Positions 24,553 through 33,055 of a stretch of 33,256 bases of DNA are shown here, piece after piece. The translations under genes and the position numbers were made by a program. This DNA comes from a bacterium (GTDB lineage Bacteria > SM23-31 > JAUVVT01): the NCBI GenBank assembly GCA_030616165.1, contig JAUWXV010000010.1, positions 1 to 33,256 of the forward strand. The letters run 5' to 3'. Position 1 is the stretch's first letter; every line of letters begins with the position of its first letter. The notes beneath the pieces were generated by a model. It was not told where the DNA came from and searched no databases. It worked only from the letters and a program-made list of their open reading frames with translations.

Positions 24553-24722
24553 TTACCACAAATAATCCATTACTTCTAAATGATAATCCAATTTTTTATG
24601 CATTCCTTTGGTGAGGTTATGCCAAGATTTGTTTTCTTCTAAACATTTCAGACTCAACTCTTTAATTTTTTCATCCCACTTTATTATTTTTTTATTTTTT
24701 ATTGACAATCTTTGAATGTTGA
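24553..24722 (-). pseudogene. Possible gene fragment of unknown family
   Basis: A frame open for about 55 codons on the - strand ends KSWHNLTKGMHKKLDYHLEV followed by MDYLW and stop. The amino-acid mix looks protein-like rather than random, but the frame has no ATG at its front, only an internal TTG without a Shine-Dalgarno. It could be the C-terminal remnant of a lost gene. I do not recognise the family. Confidence 0.3.
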
Positions 24723-24730
24723 TTTATATT
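24702..24730 (+). promoter_or_regulatory. Sigma70-like promoter for the 24770 gene
   Basis: TTGACA (24702-24707), a 17-bp spacer and TATATT (24725-24730) lie about 40 bp upstream of the ATG at 24770, facing it. Confidence 0.6.
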
Positions 24731-24769
24731 TGATGCGTAGGAAAAAACGTTAGATAATTAGAGGTAAAA

Positions 24770-25393
24770 ATGATGTTAACAGCATTTATAGGATTAATAG
24801 GTGTAATTATAGGTTCGGATGTAACCACAATTCCTCAGTGGATTATAGCAAAAAGAGAACGAGCAGACAAGTTTAGGCTAGCAGCTTTAGAAAAAAGACT
24901 TGCAATACACCAAGAAGCATATGCAATTTGGTTAGAACTCTTAAACGCTCTATCTGAGCCTCTTAACCGTCTGAATGTAGTTGTTAATGCAGAAAAATGG
25001 TGGTGGAAAAATTGCCTTTATCTTGACCAAAAATCGAGAGGGGCTTTCAGGGAATCTTATGTGCTTGTTGATAATTATGAAAATTATGTGAACGATAGTA
25101 AAGAGAAAGAGGTATGGGAAAAAGTTACTAAAACAGGTGAAATTATAGTTAGAGGTGTAGGACTCTCTCCGATGGAAGAAGAAAAAAGAGTTAAAAAAGA
25201 TAAATTATAAACAAGTAAATAGCACATTAAAAAGACCCAACAATTCTCATACACCTTTACAGATGAATAACGTCATGGTCTTATATTGAGACTTGACTTA
25301 CTTATAAAATATCTTAATTCGGATTTAACTTTATTGTATGGTCGGAGAAATGCTCTTATTGAAACTACTAAAGATTTTAGGAAGAGGATTTAG
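24770..25393 (+). pseudogene. Membrane-anchored protein gene interrupted by in-frame stops
   Basis: The first ORF (24770-25210, 146 codons) has an N-terminal membrane segment (FIGLIGVIIGSDVTTIPQWI) followed by a charged helical region with KRLAIHQEAYAIWLELLNAL. I know no named function for this layout. After the TAA the same frame continues: TAG at 25220, TAA at 25268, then an open stretch with YLNSDLTLLYGRRNALIETT ending at 25393. That segment looks like a natural continuation of the protein, so I read the locus as one gene of about 208 codons with three nonsense codons. A shorter but functional 146-aa product is the alternative. Confidence 0.55.
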
Positions 25394-25477
25394 TATGGGA
25401 GAAAATGGAGTTAAACGAAGTTTTTTTTCTGCATATAATTAAATATGAAGTTTAAACTATATTAGAATAGAATTTTC

Positions 25478-26254
25478 TTATATTTGTATTGCATTTTCCC
25501 ACTTATTGTCAAAATGTTTGGTTAAAGTATCCATTAAGTCCTTTACCATATTTTTCTCGAATTGGAATATAAATGACTCTTTTCCTCCAATATCTTTTAT
25601 TCCATGACCAATTATTATAAGATTATTACTTGAAATAATATAACGGTCGTGTAATTCAGATGGATTAGGATATTTTCTAATTTCAACATTTGAGTACTCA
25701 GTTTTAAAATCTGAAACAGCATTAGATAGTCTTCGTGGTCTTTCATTAGTTCGGGCAGTTAAGAATTTGACATTAGTGTTTTTAGAAAACATCTCAAGAA
25801 CATCTAATGTCTTTATTCCGTAATATGGGTCACATATACGAATAATTCCTTTTAAAGTTTTTAACAATTCTGAAAGCTTTTTCCTTGTAGTCCGAGGTTT
25901 ACCTTTTTGAACATGATATATTTCAAGGCCACCTATTGTGATAAGATTTTCAATAAGTCTTTGGCCAAGAATCATTACTTTATATTTTTTAACATTGTCT
26001 TCTCGCTTAGAACGAACTTTATTGCCTGCTCTTGAAAATGCTCTACTAATACTTAGTCTATTTACAGAAATCCCCATACGGTCAAGAGCTTCTGAGATTT
26101 CTTTGAGAGAAAGATACTCCACACCAAAATTGTTTTTTGATATAGTTAGAACAGCTAATCCTAATTTTAATGGAGAATTATCATCAGCTAAATTCTGATT
26201 TACACTACTATCAATTTCCCGAAATCTCTCAATTAGTTTATTATTTGTTGCCAC
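25478..26254 (-). CDS. Protein with N-terminal helical (HTH-like) region and C-terminal PLD-like domain
   Basis: The N-terminal part (about 40-95) contains EYLSLKEISEALDRMGISVN, which looks like a helix-turn-helix or winged-helix segment. The C-terminal part from about 135 has IRICDPYYG, VKFLTAR, ELHDRYIIS and IIIGHGIKDIGGKESFIFQF, resembling one phospholipase-D-like half with H-x-R in place of H-x-K. The track starts at TTG 26260; I prefer the GTG at 26252-26254 because AGG lies 9 nt before it. It follows a 130-aa gene by under 20 nt, probably co-transcribed. Activity is unknown; nuclease or RNA/DNA-binding roles are guesses. Confidence 0.6.
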   Translation of the reverse strand: MATNNKLIERFREIDSSVNQNLADDNSPLKLGLAVLTISKNNFGVEYLSLKEISEALDRMGISVNRLSISRAFSRAGNKVRSKREDNVKKYKVMILGQRLIENLITIGGLEIYHVQKGKPRTTRKKLSELLKTLKGIIRICDPYYGIKTLDVLEMFSKNTNVKFLTARTNERPRRLSNAVSDFKTEYSNVEIRKYPNPSELHDRYIISSNNLIIIGHGIKDIGGKESFIFQFEKNMVKDLMDTLTKHFDNKWENAIQI

Positions 26255-26272
26255 TATCAACTACCTGATAAA

Positions 26273-26665
26273 TTATTCTCTATGAACATAATGCCATTTA
26301 TTATCTTTTTTTATTCTACGAAGTTCTCTTTTCCTAACTAAAGTAATCATTGTCTTCCCTAATGATGCTAAAGGATATAATTGCCCTTTTTCTTTTAAAG
26401 CTTGGAGAATATCTTTTAAATTCTTTTCACTTTTGAAAAAGTTTTCCTGCTTTAATTCTCTAACATAGAAAATTAATCCAGACTTACTTTCACGTTTTTT
26501 TGGTGCAACTGACTTTGCCTTCTTTCCTTTCTTTTTTTTTCTCTTACTTATATCCAACGAATCCGATTTTTGGCTATACATAGAAATGATTTTTGAAATA
26601 TCTTCCACACTTCCATTTACTATTATGTGAGTTCCATTTGGTACTTTGATTTCTGCTTTTGGCAT
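26273..26665 (-). CDS. Hypothetical protein with basic linker and predicted winged-helix C-terminus
   Basis: I do not recognise this 130-aa protein. Residues 1-35 read like a small beta domain (VPNGTHIIVNGSVEDISKII), followed by a very basic linker (KRKKKKGKKAK). The C-terminal ~65 residues (ENFFKSEKNLKDILQALKEK, LGKTMITLVRKRELRRIKKD) suggest a winged helix. GGGGAG before the ATG supports the start. Its stop almost touches the start of the PLD-like gene, suggesting a functional pair. Confidence 0.6.
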   Translation of the reverse strand: MPKAEIKVPNGTHIIVNGSVEDISKIISMYSQKSDSLDISKRKKKKGKKAKSVAPKKRESKSGLIFYVRELKQENFFKSEKNLKDILQALKEKGQLYPLASLGKTMITLVRKRELRRIKKDNKWHYVHRE

Positions 26666-26872
26666 ATTTATTCTCCCCTTTAAATTAAACTACATTATAT
26701 CTAATGTTAATAAAATGTTAAATAAAAATCAAGTCTTTTTGAAAATATTTATTTTTTTTTAATTTACAAGAATTAGATATTTGAAGTTCATTTCGTTTGT
26801 TATATGTAGGTAGAGGATTGTATTATTGTTGTTAAAAGCCAATTGTAATTAATGATTATTTTTCCTTATAAA

Positions 26873-27871
26873 TTAAATGTTTTTGAAATATCTATAAGTT
26901 ACACTTAATGCAAAATAAATGCCTAATATTGTAAATAAATAAAATATCCAATAATAAATATTACATAAATAATTTCTAAAAACTGAAACCACTATTAATA
27001 GAATTAACGGATAAATAACACCAAAACCAAAAAGAAGTATAATAGGTTTCTTGATTTTTGCTAAAGATTCATTTTTTTCGGAATCAATGGATTTAATTTC
27101 TATTATATATTGACTTATTCCATCTTTTATATTTTCTATTCCTTCCCATAAATTTCTAAGATTGCTTTCATTTAGACTTACAATTTCAATATCCTCAGAT
27201 TTTTTTAATTTTTTGTATTCATTTTCAATTGAATTTAAAATTTCATCAAACTCTTTTAACTGATTTTCTCGTGAAAAAAAATGATTACCGTTCTTAATTT
27301 GATTATAAATATAAGCAGAAACTTTACACTTAAGTTTGTCAGCTAATTTATATTTTTGACATATTTTAATGGAATATTCTTTATTCATTTCTTCATTAAT
27401 TTCCTTGTCTTTTATTGAGAATTTTCCATATATAGGATTATTTGTACCTTTATATTTTACTGGAAATTCTCTATTCTGAGTAATTTTAATTGAAACTTTA
27501 AAAATTTTAAAAATATTATTTATAAATTCTTTTAATTTTTCTTCAAATTCTTGGTAAGGCAATATATTATCTCGTTTAAATTCTTCTTCTAATTCATTTC
27601 TAAAACTATTATTGATTTCATTTAGATTAGATAGATATCTTCTTAAAAAACTTATCCATTTGAGGTTTTTCCATTCTATAATTGATGGCTTATAATTTTG
27701 TATCTTATTATTTAATTTTTTTTCTAAATCTTCAATTTGAAGCCCATAGTTTCTCTTATTTAGTGATAATGAAATTAGCTTAGTCAAAATAAAACCGCCG
27801 ATTATCGCAACAATTGCAGCAAAACTTTGAGCGGTTGCACTAAAAAACCAGTTAGGGTCAATGTTGTTCAT
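26873..27871 (-). CDS. Three-TM membrane protein with large charged cytoplasmic region
   Basis: The N-terminus WFFSATAQSFAAIVAIIGGF with ILTKLISL is one membrane segment of a type seen in many uncharacterised bacterial membrane proteins. A Lys/Glu-rich, partly coiled-coil region follows (about 38-280), then two membrane segments (LLFGFGVIYPLILLIVVSVF and YYWIFYLFTILGIYFALSV). GGGGA precedes the ATG. No catalytic motif is visible. The very high A+T and Asn/Lys/Ile content suggests acquired DNA. No function is assigned. Confidence 0.6.
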   Translation of the reverse strand: MNNIDPNWFFSATAQSFAAIVAIIGGFILTKLISLSLNKRNYGLQIEDLEKKLNNKIQNYKPSIIEWKNLKWISFLRRYLSNLNEINNSFRNELEEEFKRDNILPYQEFEEKLKEFINNIFKIFKVSIKITQNREFPVKYKGTNNPIYGKFSIKDKEINEEMNKEYSIKICQKYKLADKLKCKVSAYIYNQIKNGNHFFSRENQLKEFDEILNSIENEYKKLKKSEDIEIVSLNESNLRNLWEGIENIKDGISQYIIEIKSIDSEKNESLAKIKKPIILLFGFGVIYPLILLIVVSVFRNYLCNIYYWIFYLFTILGIYFALSVTYRYFKNI

Positions 27872-28410
27872 AACTTTCCCCTATCCTATATTTTTTTTAT
27901 TTTTTCTTTTTAAAATATAGCCACTAAATTAATTTTAATCAATATATTTATCAAATTAAATAAATTTGATTTAAATTGAATCCGGTATTTACTGATGGCA
28001 AAACCCTTCTTAACCTTCGCCATTAAAATTCACCATCAAAAATTTCCCTTGACTTCCCTAAAAAAATATATTATATATATATGTTATTATATTCACTAAC
28101 ATATTATGATTATTAATAAAATAAGTATTGCGGAAAATATTTTCTCTGCCTGCCCTGTGGGTGTTCTCTGCCTGCCCTGTGGGTGGTTAAAAAAGTTAAA
28201 AAAAGTGAGACAAATAATGTAATCTCTTGATAATTAAAACCTTAACTGTCTAATCAGTCTCAAATTCACCCCAAAAATGACACAAACTGAGACAAATTGA
28301 TACAAAAATGAGACTTTTTCTCAAAAAAACCCTGCTTTTTAAAACTAATTTACACAATTTGCTCCCTTTACAGGACTCCAACTTTCGCATTGTCCGTCAA
28401 AATTTAATCC
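27872..28410. other. Intergenic region between the membrane protein and the cobalamin riboswitch
   Basis: No gene is seen. It contains a TTGACT-led AT-rich promoter-like site (about 28050-28080, + strand), a perfect 22-bp tandem duplication TTCTCTGCCTGCCCTGTGGG plus TG (28142-28163 and 28164-28185), and four scattered GAGAC/GTCTC words (about 28206-28320) in the context GAGACAAAT. Confidence 0.5.
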
Positions 28411-28439
28411 TTGACATTTATATAATATATTTTTATTTT
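28411..28439 (+). promoter_or_regulatory. Promoter upstream of the cobalamin riboswitch
   Basis: TTGACA (28411-28416), a 17-bp spacer and TATTTT (28434-28439) lie directly before the aptamer. The -10 match is moderate. Confidence 0.5.
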
Positions 28440-28446
28440 CTTTTTG

Positions 28447-28610
28447 TAATAGGTCCATAATATAGGTTAATAGGGAACACGGTTAAAAACCGTGACGGGC
28501 CCGCCGCTGTGACCGGGTACGAAAACTGCATAAAGCCACTGTCCCGAATTAATCGGGATGGGAAGGTGCAGTGAGTAGGATGAACCGGGAGTCAGAAGAC
28601 CTGCCTATTA
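28447..28610 (+). ncRNA. Cobalamin (B12) riboswitch aptamer
   Basis: The conserved blocks occur in order: P1 arms TAATAGG (28447) and CCTATTA (28604-28610), GGTTAATAGGGAACACGG, GACGGGCCCGCCGCTGTGAC, GCCACTG, GGGAAGG, GTGAGTAGGATGAACCGGGA and the B12 box GTCAGAAGACCTGCC. With the terminator at 28678 it would switch off the downstream receptor when adenosylcobalamin or a related cobalamin is bound. Confidence 0.93.
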
Positions 28611-28677
28611 TAATTAGTTAATTAGTTCTTACCCTCGTGGGCAGGGTTAAAGAGCGGAGTTTGAGGATAAAAAAGGG

Positions 28678-28715
28678 AAATCCCCGGACTTTTAAAGTCT
28701 GGGGATTTTTTTTTT
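28678..28715 (+). terminator. Riboswitch expression-platform terminator
   Basis: TCCCCGGACTTT pairs with AAAGTCTGGGGA (one G-U), followed by about ten T. It lies between the aptamer and the AAGGAGG ribosome-binding site of the receptor gene. Confidence 0.88.
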
Positions 28716-28731
28716 AAACAAAGGAGGCGAT

Positions 28732-30645
28732 ATGAAAAGGTGTGTTTTTGTCTTACTAATAGCAGTTCTGCCGACTTCGGTTTTTTCTCAACAAGAAAAA
28801 ACTCCAATCTATAAGGGTGATGAAGTGGTTATAACTGCTACCCGTATAGAAATGCCGCAGAGAGCAATTGGAAGGTCTGTTTCTTTGATATCTTCCTGGG
28901 AATTAGAGCATTATAAGAAAATATCAATATCAAATATTTTAAGGGATATTCCTGGTCTGGATGTTACACAAAATGGAGGAATAGGGCAGCCAAGTTCGGT
29001 CTTCATAAGAGGAGCAAAGTCTGAACATACACTTGTAATGATAGATGGATTAGAGGTGAATGACCCAATATCACCGGGAAGGTCATTCGATTTTGCTCAC
29101 CTTATCCCTGATGGAGTTGAAAGGATAGAAATAATAAAAGGACCGCAGAGCACACTCTATGGCTCAGATGCAATAGGTGGAGTAATAAATATCATAAGCA
29201 AAAAAGGCATAAAAGGGCCGTCTATTCTAATATCAGGGGAGACTGGTTCATACGGTTCATATAGAGAGAATATTCAAACAAGCGGAGCTTCTAACAATAT
29301 TAATTATAATTTATCTTTATCAAGGCTCGACTTCAAGGGATTTTCTGCAGCAGGAGAAAAATATGGCAACAAAGAAAAGGATGGTTACAGCAACACGAAT
29401 CTTTCAGGAAAAACAGGAATAAAATTATCACAAAATTCATCATTTAATCTCATGTTCCGTTATATTAATTCCAAAACTGACCTGGATAATATGGGGGGAG
29501 TATTCGGTGATGACCCTAATTACACTTCAAAAGAAAAACAATTTTATTTAAAAAGTCAGTTTACTGTTGATACATTTAACAAAAAATGGACACAGGTCTA
29601 TTCATTTTCATTTATGGAAAATAAACGCAAATATTTAAATGAGAAAGATACAGTTCATCCTGATGATTTTGTTGATAGTAATTACAATAGTAGATCATAT
29701 AAAATCGATTTCCAGAACAATGTTTTTGCTAATGAAATGAATACACTTGCTTTTGGATTGGAATTTGAGAAAGAAAAAGGGGATTCACGATATTATTCTG
29801 AAAGTATGTGGGGACCTTATGAAGCTATCTTCCCAAATAAGGAAACAAATATTTTAGGGATTTATCTTCATGACAATATGAACATTAACAATACTTTTTT
29901 GCCTACTTTTGGGATAAGATATGATAAGCACAATATATATGGTTCATCAACGACATTTCATGTTGCGCCTGTGTATTTTGTCAATAAATCAAATACAAAG
30001 TTAAGAGCAAGTTTTGCGACAGGTTTTAAAGCACCTTCATTGTATCAATTATATTCTCAATACGGTGATATAAAATTAAAACCGGAAAAGGTAAAAGGCT
30101 TTGATTTTGGAATTGAGCAATACATTTACAAAGAAAACATCTCTTTTTCCGCAGCATACTTTCACAATGATTTTAGTAATATGATTGATTTTGAAAGCAA
30201 CCTATCAAAGTACGTAAATACAGGAAAAGCCCAGACGAGTGGAATAGAAATAGAAATGGCTGTCAGACCGTTGCCTAAAATTTATTTGAAGGTTTTTTAC
30301 ACCCACTTAAAAACGCTTGATAAACTAACAAAAAAAGAACTACTGCGACGGGCAAAAAATAAGGGAGGATTCAACATTAATTATTCAGTCTTTGATAAAA
30401 TCAATCTCAACGCAAACTTAATTTATACCGGCAGTAGATATGATATGGATTATTCAACCTGGCCAGCACAAAGAAAATTACTTGATAAATATACGAAAAT
30501 TGACTTAACTGCTTATTATGACATTTATGAAAATTTGCAGTTTTTCAGCCGAATAGAAAATCTTACCAATCAAGTTTATGAAGATGTAATCGGATACGGA
30601 ACACCTAAAAGGTCAGTCTATTTGGGGTTTAAGTTTATTTATTGA
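28732..30645 (+). CDS. btuB: BtuB-like TonB-dependent outer-membrane receptor (cobalamin uptake)
   Basis: A signal peptide (1-19, cleavage after VFS) is followed by a TonB box DEVVITATR (30-38), a plug domain (about 45-157, with IPGLDVTQNGG, VFIRGAKSEHTLVMIDGLEV, GPQSTLYGSDAIGGVINII) and a beta-barrel ending in alternating aromatic residues with a terminal Tyr. Length 637, close to BtuB. The B12 riboswitch directly upstream makes cobalamin or a precursor the likely substrate. AAAGGAGG precedes the ATG. No btuCDF transporter genes are in the window. Confidence 0.92.
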   Translation: MKRCVFVLLIAVLPTSVFSQQEKTPIYKGDEVVITATRIEMPQRAIGRSVSLISSWELEHYKKISISNILRDIPGLDVTQNGGIGQPSSVFIRGAKSEHTLVMIDGLEVNDPISPGRSFDFAHLIPDGVERIEIIKGPQSTLYGSDAIGGVINIISKKGIKGPSILISGETGSYGSYRENIQTSGASNNINYNLSLSRLDFKGFSAAGEKYGNKEKDGYSNTNLSGKTGIKLSQNSSFNLMFRYINSKTDLDNMGGVFGDDPNYTSKEKQFYLKSQFTVDTFNKKWTQVYSFSFMENKRKYLNEKDTVHPDDFVDSNYNSRSYKIDFQNNVFANEMNTLAFGLEFEKEKGDSRYYSESMWGPYEAIFPNKETNILGIYLHDNMNINNTFLPTFGIRYDKHNIYGSSTTFHVAPVYFVNKSNTKLRASFATGFKAPSLYQLYSQYGDIKLKPEKVKGFDFGIEQYIYKENISFSAAYFHNDFSNMIDFESNLSKYVNTGKAQTSGIEIEMAVRPLPKIYLKVFYTHLKTLDKLTKKELLRRAKNKGGFNINYSVFDKINLNANLIYTGSRYDMDYSTWPAQRKLLDKYTKIDLTAYYDIYENLQFFSRIENLTNQVYEDVIGYGTPKRSVYLGFKFIY

Positions 30646-30717
30646 TAAGTAATTAATCAAACTTTTTTAGTATAATTACATATATTAAATTGATATAAAT
30701 TTAACAAAATTTATTAA

Positions 30718-30752
30718 AAAGGGCTTGATAAATCAAGCCCCTACAAATATAA
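30718..30752. repeat. GGGGCTTGAT-family palindromic repeat
   Basis: GGGCTTGATAAATCAAGCCC followed by CTACAAATA, the reverse-orientation partner of the repeat at about 8042-8067. It lies 3' of the receptor gene and could act as a weak terminator, but no U-run follows. Confidence 0.6.
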
Positions 30753-30886
30753 CATTCGTCATTGAATGTTAAAAAGTTGGGGATGTTTTATGCAGGATGG
30801 TTGTCTACAGATGAAATATTAAAACATTACTATTAAATTTAGAGATTCGATTTAAATCAAATAAAAACAAATTACAAAAAATAAAC

Positions 30887-33055
30887 TTACTCTTTCCCCA
30901 AAATAAATACGTATTCAGATGATGTGGATTCGCTGGACACAAGGTCGGTGATTTTAATGGTAAAATCGTATAATCCCTCAGAAAGACCGCTCATATCGAA
31001 TGAAATCCAATTGAAGGTATCTTTTTGTTTGGTGGTTTCAGTTCTTGATGTAGTAATCATCTCTCTTTCTCGAACCCTCTTGTTAGCAATTTCCTTTCCG
31101 ATGGAATTAAAATATTTTGACTTTCCTTCATCATTCGGGCTTCTTTTCTGAATAACATATTCAACCCTATATCGCCCATCGCCATCAGAGTCGAGAGCAA
31201 GATTATATATCTCAAAGTAAGTAAAAATATTCTCATTTTTATTCAAAACAGCACCGGTATGTGGAATTATTTGCAGACCATTTTTGGTAAATTCATTTTC
31301 TATTACAGCGGGTCTAATGTCGTAAGAAAATTCAATATCGCTCATCATAAGTGATTTGCCGGTATAATCTTTGGTTTCAAGCTCTTGATATAACACCCCG
31401 AGCCTTTCACTTACATCACTTTTAAGTTTTAGATATACAATACAATCATCTTTTTCAGGAAGTATTTCCATGTTGATCTGTCCAATATATAAGTCTTTTT
31501 TCAGATTTTTATCCTCATCATAAGTTAAATCAAAATTTCGACTGCCCTGCAAAATTGTGTTATTGTCAAGGTCTTTCAAAATAACAAGTTCGTCAAAGGC
31601 ACTTATTTTATTTTTCTCAATCTTTTCAAACTCTAATTCTTCCAAAGGAAAAGAATAATACAACTCATATCTTGTTTTATCATTTTCTCCTCTGAATGAA
31701 GCCGATGAGACTAATGCGTTCAAAGCCTTACTATCTGTATGATAAACAAATCCTTCGCCGGGAATATTGTTATACATAATCTCTATTCTTTCATGAAAAT
31801 CCGCCATTTGAGTTAGATAGTCCATTTCACTTCGCACTCTGGCAACCCTACCGTAATGGTTCTCACTAAGATTGGACCTTTCTGAATAGAGATTAAGACT
31901 TGTTACAATTAAAGCATCAAGTCCCCCGCCGTATGTTGCTTCTCTCAGGTCCTCGATTAATTCATATCCTTTACCGCCTTTATTTGCAAAATCAAAGAAC
32001 ATTCCGTCTCTATAATCACCAATCTGCCAATAATAAACCCAGGATTCATTGGAATAGACACCAATACCTCCCCCATCCATATACTTTGCATCTGGCTCTC
32101 CATATTTGATATAAATCCTTCCTCTGTCATCATATTTTTCGTAAAAACTGCCTGTTGTGAAATATTCTTTCGCATGTTTGATCCTTTTAAAATGTTCAAC
32201 CAATCTCTCATTAACCTTCGTTTCAGGTTCTGGGTCTTTTTCCATCCAGAACTTTTTAAAGAACTTTCCCTTGTCTTCTGCCTGCTGATATTCCTCTTGA
32301 TCCCTATCTGTAAAGAGCATCCCCACATCTTCAAATATCTCAGCAATTGCATCCTCTTCATTCAGGTTATCAAGTGATGATATAAAATATCCCTCTGCCT
32401 CTTCGAAGTTATCTTCCTCCATCTCTATCTTTGAAAGATGGTAGAGTGCCCTTGGATTTTTCTCTTTTACTTTCATATATTCATCCAGTGCCTCTTTTGA
32501 TTTTTCTGGTTGATTTAAATTACGGTAAACAATACTCGAAAGGATAAGGGCGTCTTTGTAACCTTTATCTGTTTGAATTATTTGATTTAAAAGGGTATCT
32601 GCAAGTGCATAAGTTTCTGGATAGCCCCTGAAAATAAATGCCTCAGCAAGAGAGTATCTTATGTCTAAATTATCGGGTTCAATTTTTAATCCTTTTAAAA
32701 AGTTCTCAACAGACAATTCAAAAAATCTAACTTTTCTCAATGCACGGTAAGGAGTGGCCATCTTTTGCTCAAGTTCTTTTGCTTTCTCAATATATGCTAA
32801 TCCCAAACCTTCACATGCATTGGAAGTCTCCACGATTTTATTTGCTTCATTAAACTTTATTATTGCGTCATCATAAAGCTTATGCTCAAGAAAGAGATAG
32901 CCCTCTTCCACAAGTTCTATAAATCTGTAATCTTTTTCACCTGAAGATATACCGGATGAACTTGTATCAGGTATACTTTTCTGAAGTGAAAATGAAAAAT
33001 TAAAATAAAATAGTGTACAAAATATTAATATAATTAATATTTTAAATCTTATCAT
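30887..33055 (-). CDS. Secreted TPR protein with GWxTD domain
   Basis: A signal peptide (1-23, FKILIILIFCTLFYFNFSFS) is followed by TPR-like helices (about 45-235, e.g. KLYDDAIIKFNEANKI, FLKGLKIEPDNLDIRYSLAE). The GWxTD-type module (about 264-325) comes next: FFKKFWMEKDPEPETKVNER, HAKEYF and DDRGRIYIKYGEPD, where the name-giving GWxTD is degenerated to YEKYDD. A ~390-residue C-terminal part with beta character ends TSSEYVFILGKE. GWxTD proteins are common in FCB-type phyla; their function is not settled. The 722-residue length is within the family's range. Confidence 0.8.
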   Translation of the reverse strand: MIRFKILIILIFCTLFYFNFSFSLQKSIPDTSSSGISSGEKDYRFIELVEEGYLFLEHKLYDDAIIKFNEANKIVETSNACEGLGLAYIEKAKELEQKMATPYRALRKVRFFELSVENFLKGLKIEPDNLDIRYSLAEAFIFRGYPETYALADTLLNQIIQTDKGYKDALILSSIVYRNLNQPEKSKEALDEYMKVKEKNPRALYHLSKIEMEEDNFEEAEGYFISSLDNLNEEDAIAEIFEDVGMLFTDRDQEEYQQAEDKGKFFKKFWMEKDPEPETKVNERLVEHFKRIKHAKEYFTTGSFYEKYDDRGRIYIKYGEPDAKYMDGGGIGVYSNESWVYYWQIGDYRDGMFFDFANKGGKGYELIEDLREATYGGGLDALIVTSLNLYSERSNLSENHYGRVARVRSEMDYLTQMADFHERIEIMYNNIPGEGFVYHTDSKALNALVSSASFRGENDKTRYELYYSFPLEELEFEKIEKNKISAFDELVILKDLDNNTILQGSRNFDLTYDEDKNLKKDLYIGQINMEILPEKDDCIVYLKLKSDVSERLGVLYQELETKDYTGKSLMMSDIEFSYDIRPAVIENEFTKNGLQIIPHTGAVLNKNENIFTYFEIYNLALDSDGDGRYRVEYVIQKRSPNDEGKSKYFNSIGKEIANKRVREREMITTSRTETTKQKDTFNWISFDMSGLSEGLYDFTIKITDLVSSESTSSEYVFILGKE

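Noticed and set aside
25211-25393. Stop-codon reassignment or readthrough as explanation for the three in-frame stops
   Set aside because: Neighbouring genes end normally at TAA, TAG and TGA, so decay of this gene is the simpler reading.
28622-28807. 61-codon ORF on the - strand over the riboswitch terminator
   Set aside because: It overlaps the riboswitch expression platform and the start of the receptor gene on the opposite strand, so it is a shadow.
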